A stretch of 64,000 bases of DNA, taken from assembly GCF_022655055.1 (NCBI RefSeq), contig NZ_CP093384.1, forward strand, positions 1,955,322-2,019,321, in the 5' to 3' direction. The DNA is from Vagococcus sp. CY52-2 (lineage in GTDB: Bacteria; Bacillota; Bacilli; Lactobacillales; Vagococcaceae). This document shows, piece by piece, positions 31,584 to 48,741 of this stretch. Under the pieces are notes generated by a model. That model was given only the letters and a program-made list of their open reading frames with translations, was not told the origin of the DNA and ran no database searches. A program made the translations under genes and the position numbers. The first letter of the stretch is position 1. Each line of letters starts with the position of its first letter.

Positions 31584-31657
31584 TCGCGGCGGAGGGGATC
31601 GAACCCCCGACCTCCCGGGTATGAACCGGACGCTCTAGCCAGCTGAGCTACACCGCG
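31584..31657 (-). tRNA. Elongator tRNA-Met (CAT)
   Basis: 74 bases, fully paired acceptor CGCGGTG/CGCCGCG, anticodon CAT in loop TTCATAC. Resembles Bacillus elongator Met tRNA. Confidence 0.88.
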
Positions 31658-31692
31658 AAATAAACAATTACTATAAAATATAAGTAATTAAA

Positions 31693-31766
31693 CGCGCCCA
31701 AGAGGAGTCGAACCCCTAACCTTCTGATCCGTAGTCAGACACTCTATCCAGTTGAGCTATGGGCGC
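31693..31766 (-). tRNA. tRNA-Arg (ACG)
   Basis: 74 bases, anticodon ACG (A34 normally deaminated to inosine by TadA), discriminator G. Same sequence after both 5S genes. Confidence 0.96.
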
Positions 31767-31775
31767 TATTAATGA

Positions 31776-31861
31776 TGCCGAGGACCGGAATCGAACCGGT
31801 ACGGTGATCACTCACCGCAGGATTTTAAGTCCTGTGCGTCTGCCAGTTCCGCCACCCCGGC
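31776..31861 (-). tRNA. tRNA-Leu (TAA)
   Basis: 86 bases with long variable arm, anticodon TAA. Same sequence at 37675. Confidence 0.96.
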
Positions 31862-31875
31862 TAGAACTTATGAAA

Positions 31876-31947
31876 AGCGGAAGACGGGGTTCGAACCCGC
31901 GACCCCCACCTTGGCAAGGTGATGTTCTACCACTGAACTACTTCCGC
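31876..31947 (-). tRNA. tRNA-Gly (GCC)
   Basis: 72 bases, anticodon GCC. Same sequence at 37775. Confidence 0.97.
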
Positions 31948-31954
31948 TTATAGA

Positions 31955-32027
31955 TGCCGGCTAAAGGACTTGAACCCTCGACCCTCTGATTACAAATCAG
32001 ATGCTCTACCAACTGAGCTAAGCCGGC
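31955..32027 (-). tRNA. tRNA-Thr (TGT)
   Basis: 73 bases, anticodon TGT. Same sequence at 37854. Confidence 0.97.
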
Positions 32028-32036
32028 AAATATAAA

Positions 32037-32118
32037 TGCGGGTGAAGGGACTTGAACCCCCACGCCGTTAAGCGCTAGATCCTAAATCTAGTGCGTCTGC
32101 CAATTCCGCCACACCCGC
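32037..32118 (-). tRNA. tRNA-Leu (TAG)
   Basis: 82 bases with variable arm, anticodon TAG. Has no counterpart in the second operon, where a 69-base spacer occupies this position. Confidence 0.96.
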
Positions 32119-32123
32119 ATATA

Positions 32124-32196
32124 TGACCCGTACTGGGCTCGAACCAGTGACCCTCTGATTAAAAGTCAGATGCTCTACCAACTGAGCTAACGAGTC
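32124..32196 (-). tRNA. tRNA-Lys (TTT)
   Basis: 73 bases, anticodon TTT. Same sequence at 37996. Confidence 0.97.
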
Positions 32197-32205
32197 AAAA
32201 ATGTA

Positions 32206-32278
32206 TGGAGGTTAACGGGATCGAACCGCTGACCCCCTGCTTGTAAGGCAGGTGCTCTCCCAGCTGAGCTAAACCTCC
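32206..32278 (-). tRNA. tRNA-Val (TAC)
   Basis: 73 bases, anticodon TAC. First tRNA after the 5S gene; same sequence at 38078. Confidence 0.97.
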
Positions 32279-32291
32279 ATCAATACAAAAA

Positions 32292-32408
32292 GCACGGCAA
32301 CGTCCTACTCTCACAAAGGGAAACCCTTCACTACCCTCGGCGCTAAGAAACTTAACTTCTGTGTTCGGCATGGTTACAGGTGTATCCTTCTTGCCATCGT
32401 CACCGCAC
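32292..32408 (-). rRNA. rrf: 5S ribosomal RNA, left operon
   Basis: About 117 bases; the terminal GTGCGGTGAC and GTTGCCGTGC segments pair, and CCGAACACAGAAGTTAAG is the conserved 5S core. Differs from the other copy by one base (A/G near 32350). Confidence 0.95.
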
Positions 32409-32488
32409 TTATATGTTTTTTATTGAGTGATGATTCACTCAAAACTGGATGTTAAGTTAGTATCAATATAATGGTCCACCGCTATCTT

Positions 32489-35394
<2,906 letters not shown>

Positions 35395-35572
35395 TTTTCT
35401 AACCTTACGGTTAGCTTTTTTTCATTAACTATTAACTAGCGATAGATAATAGTTAATACATTTCACAGTTCTTTAAAAGAAACTGTTCAACGCGGTGTTC
35501 TCGGTTTATGTTGATGTCTAACTTCAACTATCCAGTTTTCAATGAACAATCTATATGATGATTTCTCATCAA

Positions 35573-35645
35573 TGGAGCCTAGCGGGATCGAACCGCTGAC
35601 CTCCTGCGTGCAAGGCAGGCGCTCTCCCAGCTGAGCTAAGGCCCC
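35573..35645 (-). tRNA. tRNA-Ala (TGC), spacer of left operon
   Basis: 73 bases in the 16S-23S spacer, anticodon TGC. No tRNA-Ile accompanies it. Confidence 0.97.
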
Positions 35646-35707
35646 TATTTAAGAGTAGACCTCTCAAAACTGAACAAAGTAAAACGTAATGTGTTTTCCG
35701 TAATTAT

Positions 35708-37270
<1,563 letters not shown>

Positions 37271-37442
37271 AAAGTTGATAACATCTTGCGATGTTTAGCT
37301 CATTTGTTTTAAAAACTTGCTAGCGAATTGTATTCACTAAATATGGTTTGTTTCTACATAGTAGAAACGCCCTACACATTTGGTTCGTCTTACTTTGTTC
37401 AGTTTTCAAAGGTCTAAACTTTGTTGTCGTAACAACTTTTAT

Positions 37443-37471
37443 ATCATAACAAGTTGTCATCTTATTGTCAA
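37443..37471 (-). promoter_or_regulatory. Promoter of the left rRNA operon
   Basis: Minus strand TTGACA (37466-37471), 17-base spacer, TATGAT (37443-37448), about 170 bases before 16S. It lies only 34 bases after the last tRNA of the right operon. Confidence 0.85.
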
Positions 37472-37505
37472 CACTTTTTAATTTTTTTTGAGAAAAATCT
37501 CAAAA

Positions 37506-37579
37506 TCGGGAAGACAGGATTCGAACCTGCGACCCCTTGGTCCCAAACCAAGTGCTCTACCAAGCTGAGCTACTTCCCG
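37506..37579 (-). tRNA. tRNA-Pro (TGG)
   Basis: 74 bases, anticodon TGG. Last tRNA of the right operon and the only Pro tRNA in the window. Confidence 0.97.
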
Positions 37580-37591
37580 TATTAAATTAAA

Positions 37592-37665
37592 CGCGCCCAA
37601 GAGGAGTCGAACCCCTAACCTTCTGATCCGTAGTCAGACACTCTATCCAGTTGAGCTATGGGCGC
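37592..37665 (-). tRNA. tRNA-Arg (ACG)
   Basis: Same as the copy at 31693. Confidence 0.96.
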
Positions 37666-37674
37666 TATTAATGA

Positions 37675-37760
37675 TGCCGAGGACCGGAATCGAACCGGTA
37701 CGGTGATCACTCACCGCAGGATTTTAAGTCCTGTGCGTCTGCCAGTTCCGCCACCCCGGC
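37675..37760 (-). tRNA. tRNA-Leu (TAA)
   Basis: Same as the copy at 31776; 86 bases with long variable arm. Confidence 0.96.
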
Positions 37761-37774
37761 TAGAACTTATGAAA

Positions 37775-37846
37775 AGCGGAAGACGGGGTTCGAACCCGCG
37801 ACCCCCACCTTGGCAAGGTGATGTTCTACCACTGAACTACTTCCGC
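37775..37846 (-). tRNA. tRNA-Gly (GCC)
   Basis: Same as the copy at 31876. Confidence 0.97.
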
Positions 37847-37853
37847 TTATAGA

Positions 37854-37926
37854 TGCCGGCTAAAGGACTTGAACCCTCGACCCTCTGATTACAAATCAGA
37901 TGCTCTACCAACTGAGCTAAGCCGGC
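37854..37926 (-). tRNA. tRNA-Thr (TGT)
   Basis: Same as the copy at 31955. Confidence 0.97.
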
Positions 37927-37995
37927 ATGTTCTATCAATACGAATTTTAAACAACAAAAAAATACTAACTTTCGTATTATGGCTTAATATAGTAA

Positions 37996-38068
37996 TGACC
38001 CGTACTGGGCTCGAACCAGTGACCCTCTGATTAAAAGTCAGATGCTCTACCAACTGAGCTAACGAGTC
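37996..38068 (-). tRNA. tRNA-Lys (TTT)
   Basis: Same as the copy at 32124. Separated from tRNA-Thr by a 69-base AT-rich spacer instead of tRNA-Leu (TAG). Confidence 0.97.
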
Positions 38069-38077
38069 AAAAATGTA

Positions 38078-38150
38078 TGGAGGTTAACGGGATCGAACCG
38101 CTGACCCCCTGCTTGTAAGGCAGGTGCTCTCCCAGCTGAGCTAAACCTCC
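38078..38150 (-). tRNA. tRNA-Val (TAC)
   Basis: Same as the copy at 32206. Confidence 0.97.
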
Positions 38151-38163
38151 ATCAATACAAAAA

Positions 38164-38280
38164 GCACGGCAACGTCCTACTCTCACAAAGGGAAACCCTT
38201 CACTACCCTCGGCGCTAAGAAGCTTAACTTCTGTGTTCGGCATGGTTACAGGTGTATCCTTCTTGCCATCGTCACCGCAC
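38164..38280 (-). rRNA. rrf: 5S ribosomal RNA, right operon
   Basis: About 117 bases; one substitution relative to the copy at 32292-32408. Confidence 0.95.
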
Positions 38281-38360
38281 TTATATGCTTTTTATTGAGT
38301 GATGATTCACTCAAAACTGGATGTTAAGTTAGTATCAATATAATTGTCCACCGTTATCTT

Positions 38361-41270
<2,910 letters not shown>

Positions 41271-41448
41271 TTTTCTAACCTTACGGTTAGCTTTTTTTCA
41301 TTAACTATTAACTAGCGATAGATAATAGTTAATACATTTCACAGTTCTTTAAAAGAAACTGTTCAACGCGGTGTTCTCGGTTTATGTTGATGTCTAACTT
41401 CAACTATCCAGTTTTCAATGAACAATCTATATGATGATTTCTCATCAA

Positions 41449-41521
41449 TGGAGCCTAGCGGGATCGAACCGCTGACCTCCTGCGTGCAAGGCAGGCGCTC
41501 TCCCAGCTGAGCTAAGGCCCC
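41449..41521 (-). tRNA. tRNA-Ala (TGC), spacer of right operon
   Basis: Same 73-base sequence as the spacer tRNA at 35573. Confidence 0.97.
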
Positions 41522-41583
41522 TATTTAAGAGTAGACCTCTCAAAACTGAACAAAGTAAAACGTAATGTGTTTTCCGTAATTAT

Positions 41584-43146
<1,563 letters not shown>

Positions 43147-43317
43147 AAAGTTGATAACATCTTGCGATGTTTAGCTCATTTGTTTTAAAACTTGCTAGCG
43201 AATTGTATTCACTAAATATGGTTTGTTTCTACACAGTAGAAACGCCCTACACATTTGGTTCGTCTTACTTTGTTCAGTTTTCAAAGGTCTAAACTTTGTT
43301 GCCGTAACAACTTTTAT

Positions 43318-43346
43318 ATCATAACAAGTTTATAATAACTTGTCAA
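43318..43346 (-). promoter_or_regulatory. Proximal promoter of the right rRNA operon
   Basis: Minus strand TTGACA (43341-43346), 17-base spacer, TATGAT (43318-43323), equivalent to the left operon's single promoter. Confidence 0.85.
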
Positions 43347-43400
43347 CATTTTTTTAAAATTATTTTCATAATGATTTTCTGTTACCGATGCAACTTAATG

Positions 43401-43429
43401 ATAATAACATGTCGATACATAATCGTCAA
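43401..43429 (-). promoter_or_regulatory. Distal promoter of the right rRNA operon
   Basis: Minus strand TTGACG (43424-43429), 17-base spacer, TATTAT (43401-43406), 83 bases upstream of the proximal promoter. Tandem P1/P2 promoters are usual for rRNA operons. Confidence 0.75.
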
Positions 43430-43546
43430 CATTTTTTTATCTTTTTTGTTTGAGTTATTAATATAAATAACAATGAAATTAATATACTACTTATTTAAAA
43501 AAAAGTAAACATATTTTTAAACAATTTTTTATTTCAAATTATTTGG

Positions 43547-43552
43547 TACAAT
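43547..43552 (+). promoter_or_regulatory. Possible -10 of the two-component operon
   Basis: TACAAT preceded by TGG (extended -10 form), 34 bases before the response-regulator ATG. No clear -35. Confidence 0.4.
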
Positions 43553-43585
43553 AATAATATATTTAATATATTAGGAGGAAATAAC

Positions 43586-44272
43586 ATGAAAATTCTAGTA
43601 GCAGATGATGATAAAGAAATTGTGGAACTATTAAGTATCTATATAAAGAATGAAGGTTATGATGTTATACAGGCCTATGATGGAAAGGAAGCTCTTAGCA
43701 AAATTATTACAAACCCTGATATAGACTTACTTATATTAGACATCATGATGCCAAAAATGGATGGATTAGAGGTCGTAAAAGAATTAAGAAAAGACTCACA
43801 AATCCCCATCATTATGTTAACTGCTAAAACAACTGATATGGATAAAATTCAAGGTTTAATTACTGGAGCTGATGATTATGTTACAAAACCTTTTAATCCT
43901 CTAGAAATTATGGCTCGTGTAAAATCACTATTAAGACGAACTAACATGCAAGTTCAAACAGATATACCAGACTTATTAGAAGTGGGTCCACTTATTATAA
44001 AAAAAGATTCTCACGAAGTTGAGACTGAGAAAGGAATAAAAATTCAATTAACTGCTTTAGAATTTGGTATTCTTTACTTACTTGCAAGTCATCCGAACCG
44101 TGTCTTTAGCGCTGAAGAAATTTTCGAGAGAGTTTGGCAACAGGAAAGTTTAGTTTCTGCTAAAACTGTTATGGTTCATGTAAGTCATTTACGTGACAAA
44201 ATTGAAGAAGCGACTAATGGAGAAAAAGTTATTCAAACAGTTTGGGGGGTAGGATACAAAATTGAAGGGTGA
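43586..44272 (+). CDS. OmpR/VanR-like response regulator
   Basis: 228 residues. Receiver domain with acidic pocket D7-D8-D9, phosphoacceptor Asp52 in LILDIMMP, Thr in MLTAKT and Lys in VTKPF. The C-terminal winged-helix DNA-binding domain (from about residue 130) ends TVWGVGYKIEG. By eye it is nearest to VanR-type regulators. AGGAGG precedes the ATG. It overlaps the kinase gene by 11 bases and stands upstream of a D,D-carboxypeptidase, so a role in sensing cell-wall stress is a reasonable inference, not a demonstration. Confidence 0.92.
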   Translation: MKILVADDDKEIVELLSIYIKNEGYDVIQAYDGKEALSKIITNPDIDLLILDIMMPKMDGLEVVKELRKDSQIPIIMLTAKTTDMDKIQGLITGADDYVTKPFNPLEIMARVKSLLRRTNMQVQTDIPDLLEVGPLIIKKDSHEVETEKGIKIQLTALEFGILYLLASHPNRVFSAEEIFERVWQQESLVSAKTVMVHVSHLRDKIEEATNGEKVIQTVWGVGYKIEG

Positions 44273-45416
44273 TGAAAAAAAGACACGTATTAAACTTACC
44301 TCAAAAGAAACCAGTGAGTTAATTATTGAGGGGATTATTACTGTCATCTTGCTTATTCTTCTTAATTTAGCCTTATTTATCTTAATTGATCAAATTGTGA
44401 ATACATCGTTACCCATCGATCAATTTCTGTGGCACATTCAATACAATATATTTTATGATCCTCGTCCGCCCATGTTTTGGCAGCGCCCTTTAATTTTTAT
44501 GATGATAGTTGCAGATATTATTGTATTATATTGGCGATTAATTAGGCGTTATAAGCAGATGCAACAACAACATATTATTAGTGAACTACACTATATATCA
44601 AACGGACATTACGATCACCGTATTCCATTTGAATTAAAAGGGGATTTAGGTAGGCTTATTACAAGTATAAATGCTTTGGTAGATAGTACAGTGGAAGCCC
44701 TAGAGGAAGAGCGTCGTATCGAACAGTCAAAAGATGAATTAATTACTAACGTTAGCCATGATATTAGAACACCGCTCACATCAATTATCGGATACCTTGG
44801 CCTAATTGAAGAAGGAAAATACAATAATAAAGAAGATTTATTGAAATACACACATACTGCTTATTTAAAATCTAGACAAATGAAAGTATTGGTTGATGAT
44901 TTATTTGAATACACCAAAGTGAGACAATCAAATGTTCCACTAAATGCTATGACTTTTGATATGAACCAACTCATTGGCCAACTAACAGTTGATTACGAAT
45001 TAGAAGCATCCAAAAAGGATCGTGTCATTGATTTTTTACCACAAGAAGATACCTTAATGATGAAGGGTGATACTGAAAAACTAGTACGTGTTTTTGATAA
45101 TCTTCTGTCTAATGCACTCAAATACGGTGTGAATGGGACACAGATTATCATCACATCAGAAAAAATTGGTAATGAGGCGATTATCGTCGTTAAAAATGAT
45201 GGTAAATCTATACCCCAAGAATCTTTAGATCATTTATTCGATCGTTTTTACCGAGTAGAAGAATCGAGATCTCAACAAACAGGAGGAACTGGACTTGGGT
45301 TGGCTATCGCTCAAAGTATTGTAGCACTGCATGGTGGCTATATTTATGCTACATCAAATAATAACTGGACATCATTTACCATACATTTACCATTAGAAAC
45401 AACTAGTCATTCTTGA
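44262..45416 (+). CDS. Membrane sensor histidine kinase, VanS-like
   Basis: 384 residues starting with TTG at 44262 (AGGA 7 bases upstream); no in-frame ATG precedes the first membrane helix. Two helices (about 23-43 and 77-91) enclose a short 33-residue outside loop, then a HAMP-like linker. His166 in NVSHDIRTPLTS is the phosphoacceptor. The ATPase domain has N-box DNLLSNALKYG, G1 and G2 (TGGTGLGLAIAQSIV). With so little extracellular sequence the signal is probably sensed within the membrane. Translation is coupled to the response regulator. Confidence 0.92.
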   Translation: MKGDEKKTRIKLTSKETSELIIEGIITVILLILLNLALFILIDQIVNTSLPIDQFLWHIQYNIFYDPRPPMFWQRPLIFMMIVADIIVLYWRLIRRYKQMQQQHIISELHYISNGHYDHRIPFELKGDLGRLITSINALVDSTVEALEEERRIEQSKDELITNVSHDIRTPLTSIIGYLGLIEEGKYNNKEDLLKYTHTAYLKSRQMKVLVDDLFEYTKVRQSNVPLNAMTFDMNQLIGQLTVDYELEASKKDRVIDFLPQEDTLMMKGDTEKLVRVFDNLLSNALKYGVNGTQIIITSEKIGNEAIIVVKNDGKSIPQESLDHLFDRFYRVEESRSQQTGGTGLGLAIAQSIVALHGGYIYATSNNNWTSFTIHLPLETTSHS

Positions 45417-45501
45417 TTTTTTTGTGCTCTTTAATAAAATCTATTGTTTTCTATTGGTTAATTTGTTAAATTAATTTCAGTTAAATATTAGGAGATTGTT
45501 T

Positions 45502-46767
45502 ATGACATTACTAAAAAAAAAACGTGCTCTATTTTTTCTACTGTTATCTTTTTTATTCATTCTTCCTGTATCAGTTGTTGCTGAACAAAACAGTTTTGAT
45601 GTTCCTGCAAAAGCTGCAATCGCTGTTGATTTTGATACGGGAAAAATTTTATATGAAAAAAATAGTGAAGCCCCTCTTCCTATTGCTTCAATGTCCAAGT
45701 TATTATCAGCATACTTAGTATATGAAGCAATTGATACAAAAAAAATAAACTGGAATGATAAAGTGCCTTTTGATGATGCTTTAATCAAACTAACTGAAGA
45801 CCCAGATTTATCTAATATTCCAATCAAAAAAGAATTAACTTATACAGTTGATGATAATGTAAAAGCCATGCTCATTTCTTCTTCAAACGTTTCAACAACT
45901 GCACTTGCTAGACTGGTTTCGGGTAGTGAGCAAGCTTTTGTTGATAGTATGAATCAACATATTAAGGATTGGGGTATCACTGATGGCGTATTTATTTCTG
46001 CCTCTGGTTTAGATACACAAGATCTTTTAACAGTAGATCGTTACCCAAACTCTAAACCCGAAGATAGTAATATTTTATCAGCAAAAGACATGGTAATCGT
46101 AGCTCGACATCTCATTTCTGATTATCCTGAAGTATTAGATATTACGAAACAATCTCACTACACATTATTTCAAGGAACTGATAATGAAGAAACTTTCTGG
46201 TCATCTAATTTAATGTTACCGGATTTGTATTACTATACTGAAGGTGTCGATGGATTAAAAACAGGGACAACCCCAAATGCTGGAGCTTGCTTTATTGGTT
46301 CAACCATACAAAATGGGCACCGTATTATTACGGTTGTAATGAATGTAGACGAAGAATATGATCGATTTGAAGTCACGAAAAACTTACTCAATTATGTTAA
46401 TACGAATTGGGAATATAAAACTATTGTTAAAAAAGGCGATAGCGCCGTTGTGAACAACCTCGATGTACCAAATGGAAAGTCTGAATCAGTTGCACTAACC
46501 TTAGCTGAACCTATTTCATTATGGGTCAATAAAGAGACGACTGAATTAAAACAAGTTTTTGCTTCAACTAAAGATGCAGTCTCTGCTCCTCTTAAAAAAA
46601 ATGAAGTAGTAGGCCAACAAATTGTATCAGATAGTGCAGATAAATTAGGTTATCTAAGCGACACAGACAAACATGATGCCACCGGTAAAGTGATCACAAA
46701 AACAGACGTACAAAAAGCAAATATTTTTGTAAGAGTATGGCGTTCTTTGAAAAACAGCATACACTAA
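45502..46767 (+). CDS. dacA: Serine D-Ala-D-Ala carboxypeptidase (PBP5/DacA family)
   Basis: 421 residues from the ATG at 45502, which has AGGAG 7 bases upstream; a TTG two codons earlier is in frame. Signal peptide to about residue 27 (SVVAEQ). Catalytic motifs: SMSK (Ser63-Lys66), SSN (127-129) and KTG (253-255), all intact. The C-terminal domain ends in an amphipathic segment (IFVRVWRSLKNSIH) that would anchor it to the outer membrane face. It trims the fifth D-alanine of peptidoglycan stems. Adjacent to a VanRS-like system, it may be its target, recalling the DdcRS-DdcY arrangement of E. faecium. Confidence 0.93.
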   Translation: MTLLKKKRALFFLLLSFLFILPVSVVAEQNSFDVPAKAAIAVDFDTGKILYEKNSEAPLPIASMSKLLSAYLVYEAIDTKKINWNDKVPFDDALIKLTEDPDLSNIPIKKELTYTVDDNVKAMLISSSNVSTTALARLVSGSEQAFVDSMNQHIKDWGITDGVFISASGLDTQDLLTVDRYPNSKPEDSNILSAKDMVIVARHLISDYPEVLDITKQSHYTLFQGTDNEETFWSSNLMLPDLYYYTEGVDGLKTGTTPNAGACFIGSTIQNGHRIITVVMNVDEEYDRFEVTKNLLNYVNTNWEYKTIVKKGDSAVVNNLDVPNGKSESVALTLAEPISLWVNKETTELKQVFASTKDAVSAPLKKNEVVGQQIVSDSADKLGYLSDTDKHDATGKVITKTDVQKANIFVRVWRSLKNSIH

Positions 46768-46780
46768 TGCTGTTTTTTAT
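46752..46780 (+). terminator. Terminator after dacA
   Basis: AACAGCAT pairs with ATGCTGTT around a six-base loop that contains the dacA stop region, followed by TTTTTT. Confidence 0.8.
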
Positions 46781-46818
46781 ATTATTAATTATTAGAAACG
46801 GAAATTGGAGAATAATTT

Positions 46819-48102
46819 ATGAAAAAATCACGTATCGCATATGACAAACTTAAAAGAAAACAGAAGTGGATTGGCTTATTATTCTTTATCATTGGTGTCC
46901 TCATAAGTATTAGTATATTAATTACTCTATTGGTTATCTATCCTGATGAGCTAACGGCTATCATAAAGAGTAATAAAACAACCACGCAAACAATTATATC
47001 TTCCGAAACAAAAGAATCAAGTCAAACGACAACACAGTCATCTGATAGAAATACAGAAGGAGATTTTATTCCTAGGACAAATTTTGCTCAGACAGCATCG
47101 ACTCCTTTACTATATCAACCATTAAAACAAGCCTTAGAGCAAAATATCGCCTCAAGAGAACTCTCTGGGACGCTGTTAGCCATTAAAGATAATCAAGTAG
47201 TTATGTATAATTCATTTGGCTATGCCAAAGATGTATCATGGAAAGCTCAAGATAGTACCTACATGATTGCCTCTATTCAAAAATTTTATACTGCATTACT
47301 TATCTCAACTTTAATCTCTGAAAAAAAATTGACATTAGATACTACTTTAGATAAATTTTATCCAGAAATACCTGGAAGTAATCAAATTACGATAGATTCT
47401 CTTCTATCAATGACTTCCGGACTGAAATTAGATTCTAGTAAAATCCCTACTTCCATAAACGAACAAACTGAATGGGAGGAATATGTCTTAAAAAATACGA
47501 CACATCAAAATTCAAATAAATGGGACTACTCTCCGGTTAATTTTAATTTGCTTGCTATGATTATTCAAAAAATAACTGGACAAACATATGAAGAATATTT
47601 TAAGAAGGCAGTAACAGAACCTCTTAATTTAAAGCAAACAGGTTTTTATACCGATTTATCAGATAACACTCATCTTGTCCCTGTATATGAAGAAAATGGA
47701 ACACTAAGAAAAAAAGATATTCCTAATTATGCTTATGTTAGAGAACTAGGTACTGGAAACATGTTTGTTTCACCGAAAGATTTTGCAACTGTCGTCCAAG
47801 CTACTATGGATGGTAAATTTGGAGATTTAAATGTAGTTAAATCTATGTGGTTAAAAGACTCACCTTACGGTACAACTTATTATAAATCCGGTCTTTACAG
47901 AAAAGTACTCGATGAAAACGGACCGACCATTTTCTGGGGACACGGTATTTTTAGGGGCTATGAACCCACTGTTATTTTTAATAATGATGCCAGTGACATG
48001 GTTATTTATTTCAGTAATCAATACTTAACCAATAAATCGAATACCATCGCAACAAAAGAATTTTATGATATCATTTCTCAAAATGTCACCTTCAATCAAT
48101 AA
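46819..48102 (+). CDS. Membrane-anchored serine hydrolase, beta-lactamase family (class C-like)
   Basis: 427 residues. One N-terminal membrane helix (about 17-41) without a cleavage site, then a Ser/Thr-rich linker (53-80), then a PF00144-type domain. The nucleophile motif is SIQK (Ser152-Lys155). The second motif is YSP (Tyr237-Pro239) where relatives usually have YSN or YAN. The third is HGI (His375). The protein should face outward. Activity could be D,D-peptidase- or esterase-like or directed to teichoic-acid D-alanine; sequence does not decide. It follows dacA after a terminator, so it is probably separately transcribed. Confidence 0.85.
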   Translation: MKKSRIAYDKLKRKQKWIGLLFFIIGVLISISILITLLVIYPDELTAIIKSNKTTTQTIISSETKESSQTTTQSSDRNTEGDFIPRTNFAQTASTPLLYQPLKQALEQNIASRELSGTLLAIKDNQVVMYNSFGYAKDVSWKAQDSTYMIASIQKFYTALLISTLISEKKLTLDTTLDKFYPEIPGSNQITIDSLLSMTSGLKLDSSKIPTSINEQTEWEEYVLKNTTHQNSNKWDYSPVNFNLLAMIIQKITGQTYEEYFKKAVTEPLNLKQTGFYTDLSDNTHLVPVYEENGTLRKKDIPNYAYVRELGTGNMFVSPKDFATVVQATMDGKFGDLNVVKSMWLKDSPYGTTYYKSGLYRKVLDENGPTIFWGHGIFRGYEPTVIFNNDASDMVIYFSNQYLTNKSNTIATKEFYDIISQNVTFNQ

Positions 48103-48117
48103 AGGAGATTCATATCA

Positions 48118-48417
48118 ATGGATTTAATACGTTTAATTAATTTAGCAAAAAAAGAACCAAAATCTCTTGAAGAAATGGGTTTAAAATTATCAGAAGAAAC
48201 TGGAGAAGTAGCTGAAGCCATTTTAAAATATAAAAAATCCAGTGGAAGTCAATACAAATGTGGTACGTTAGATGATTTGAAGGAAGAGTGTGCGGATACT
48301 TTACTTGTGGCTCTTTCCCTATATTTTCAATTAGAAGATAGTTCTATAGGTGAGCTAAACAATATCATTAATATAAAAGCTGACAAATGGGAAAAGAATA
48401 TGAAAATCAAAGATTAG
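48118..48417 (+). CDS. MazG-like nucleotide pyrophosphohydrolase
   Basis: 99 residues, all-alpha. The metal-binding pattern EExxE (LSEETGEVAEAI) followed at the normal distance by ExxD (EECADTLL) is intact. Single-domain MazG-like enzymes hydrolyse non-canonical or excess NTPs to NMP and pyrophosphate; the substrate here is unknown. It starts 15 bases after the serine hydrolase stop with an AAAGGAG ribosome site, so the two may share a transcript. Its stop codon abuts the serS promoter. Confidence 0.85.
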   Translation: MDLIRLINLAKKEPKSLEEMGLKLSEETGEVAEAILKYKKSSGSQYKCGTLDDLKEECADTLLVALSLYFQLEDSSIGELNNIINIKADKWEKNMKIKD

Positions 48418-48446
48418 TTGACATAGATACCAAAACTAGCTATAAT
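48418..48446 (+). promoter_or_regulatory. serS promoter
   Basis: TTGACA (48418-48423), exactly 17 bases, TATAAT (48441-48446): a full consensus sigma-A promoter starting directly at the end of the preceding gene. Output must be held back by the T-box. Confidence 0.92.
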
Positions 48447-48464
48447 TTTGCTAAATAAACAAAT

Positions 48465-48717
48465 TGTGAAAGACTAGTATTTATATTGCTTGTTTTAAGA
48501 GAGTTAGCGGTTGGTGTGAGCTAATAACAACAGATAAAGAATCCACTTTCAAAGCATTTCTAGCGAACTCTATGCACTAAGCTAGAACGGGAAAAGCAAT
48601 CCGTTAACATACTTACTTAGAGACAATATCTATTGTCTAAAATTTGGGTGGTACCGCGAATTCAATCTCTCGCCCCAGAAAATCAATTGATTTTCTGGAG
48701 TGAGAGATTTTTTTATT
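48465..48717 (+). promoter_or_regulatory. Serine T-box riboswitch of serS
   Basis: The leader has the conserved T-box core GGGTGGTACCGCG (48646-48658), stem I with GGTTGGTGTGAG, and a specifier region GAATCCAC in which TCC (48542-48544) is a serine codon. It ends in a strong terminator (48665-48715; stem ATCTCTC...GAGAGAT with a long inner CCAGAAAATC stem and T-run). Uncharged tRNA-Ser(GGA/TGA-type) would be expected to stabilise the antiterminator. Confidence 0.95.
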
Positions 48718-48741
48718 TTAAAAATTTAAGGAGGAAATATC

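Noticed and set aside
37480..37505. TTTTGAGA/TCTCAAAA hairpin as a terminator for the right rRNA operon
   Set aside because: On the transcribed strand it is followed by A residues, not T; the T-run is on the wrong side.
43147..43585. A hidden small gene between the right 16S gene and the two-component system
   Set aside because: The stretch is accounted for by the rRNA leader, tandem promoters and AT-rich DNA; no frame with a ribosome site was found.
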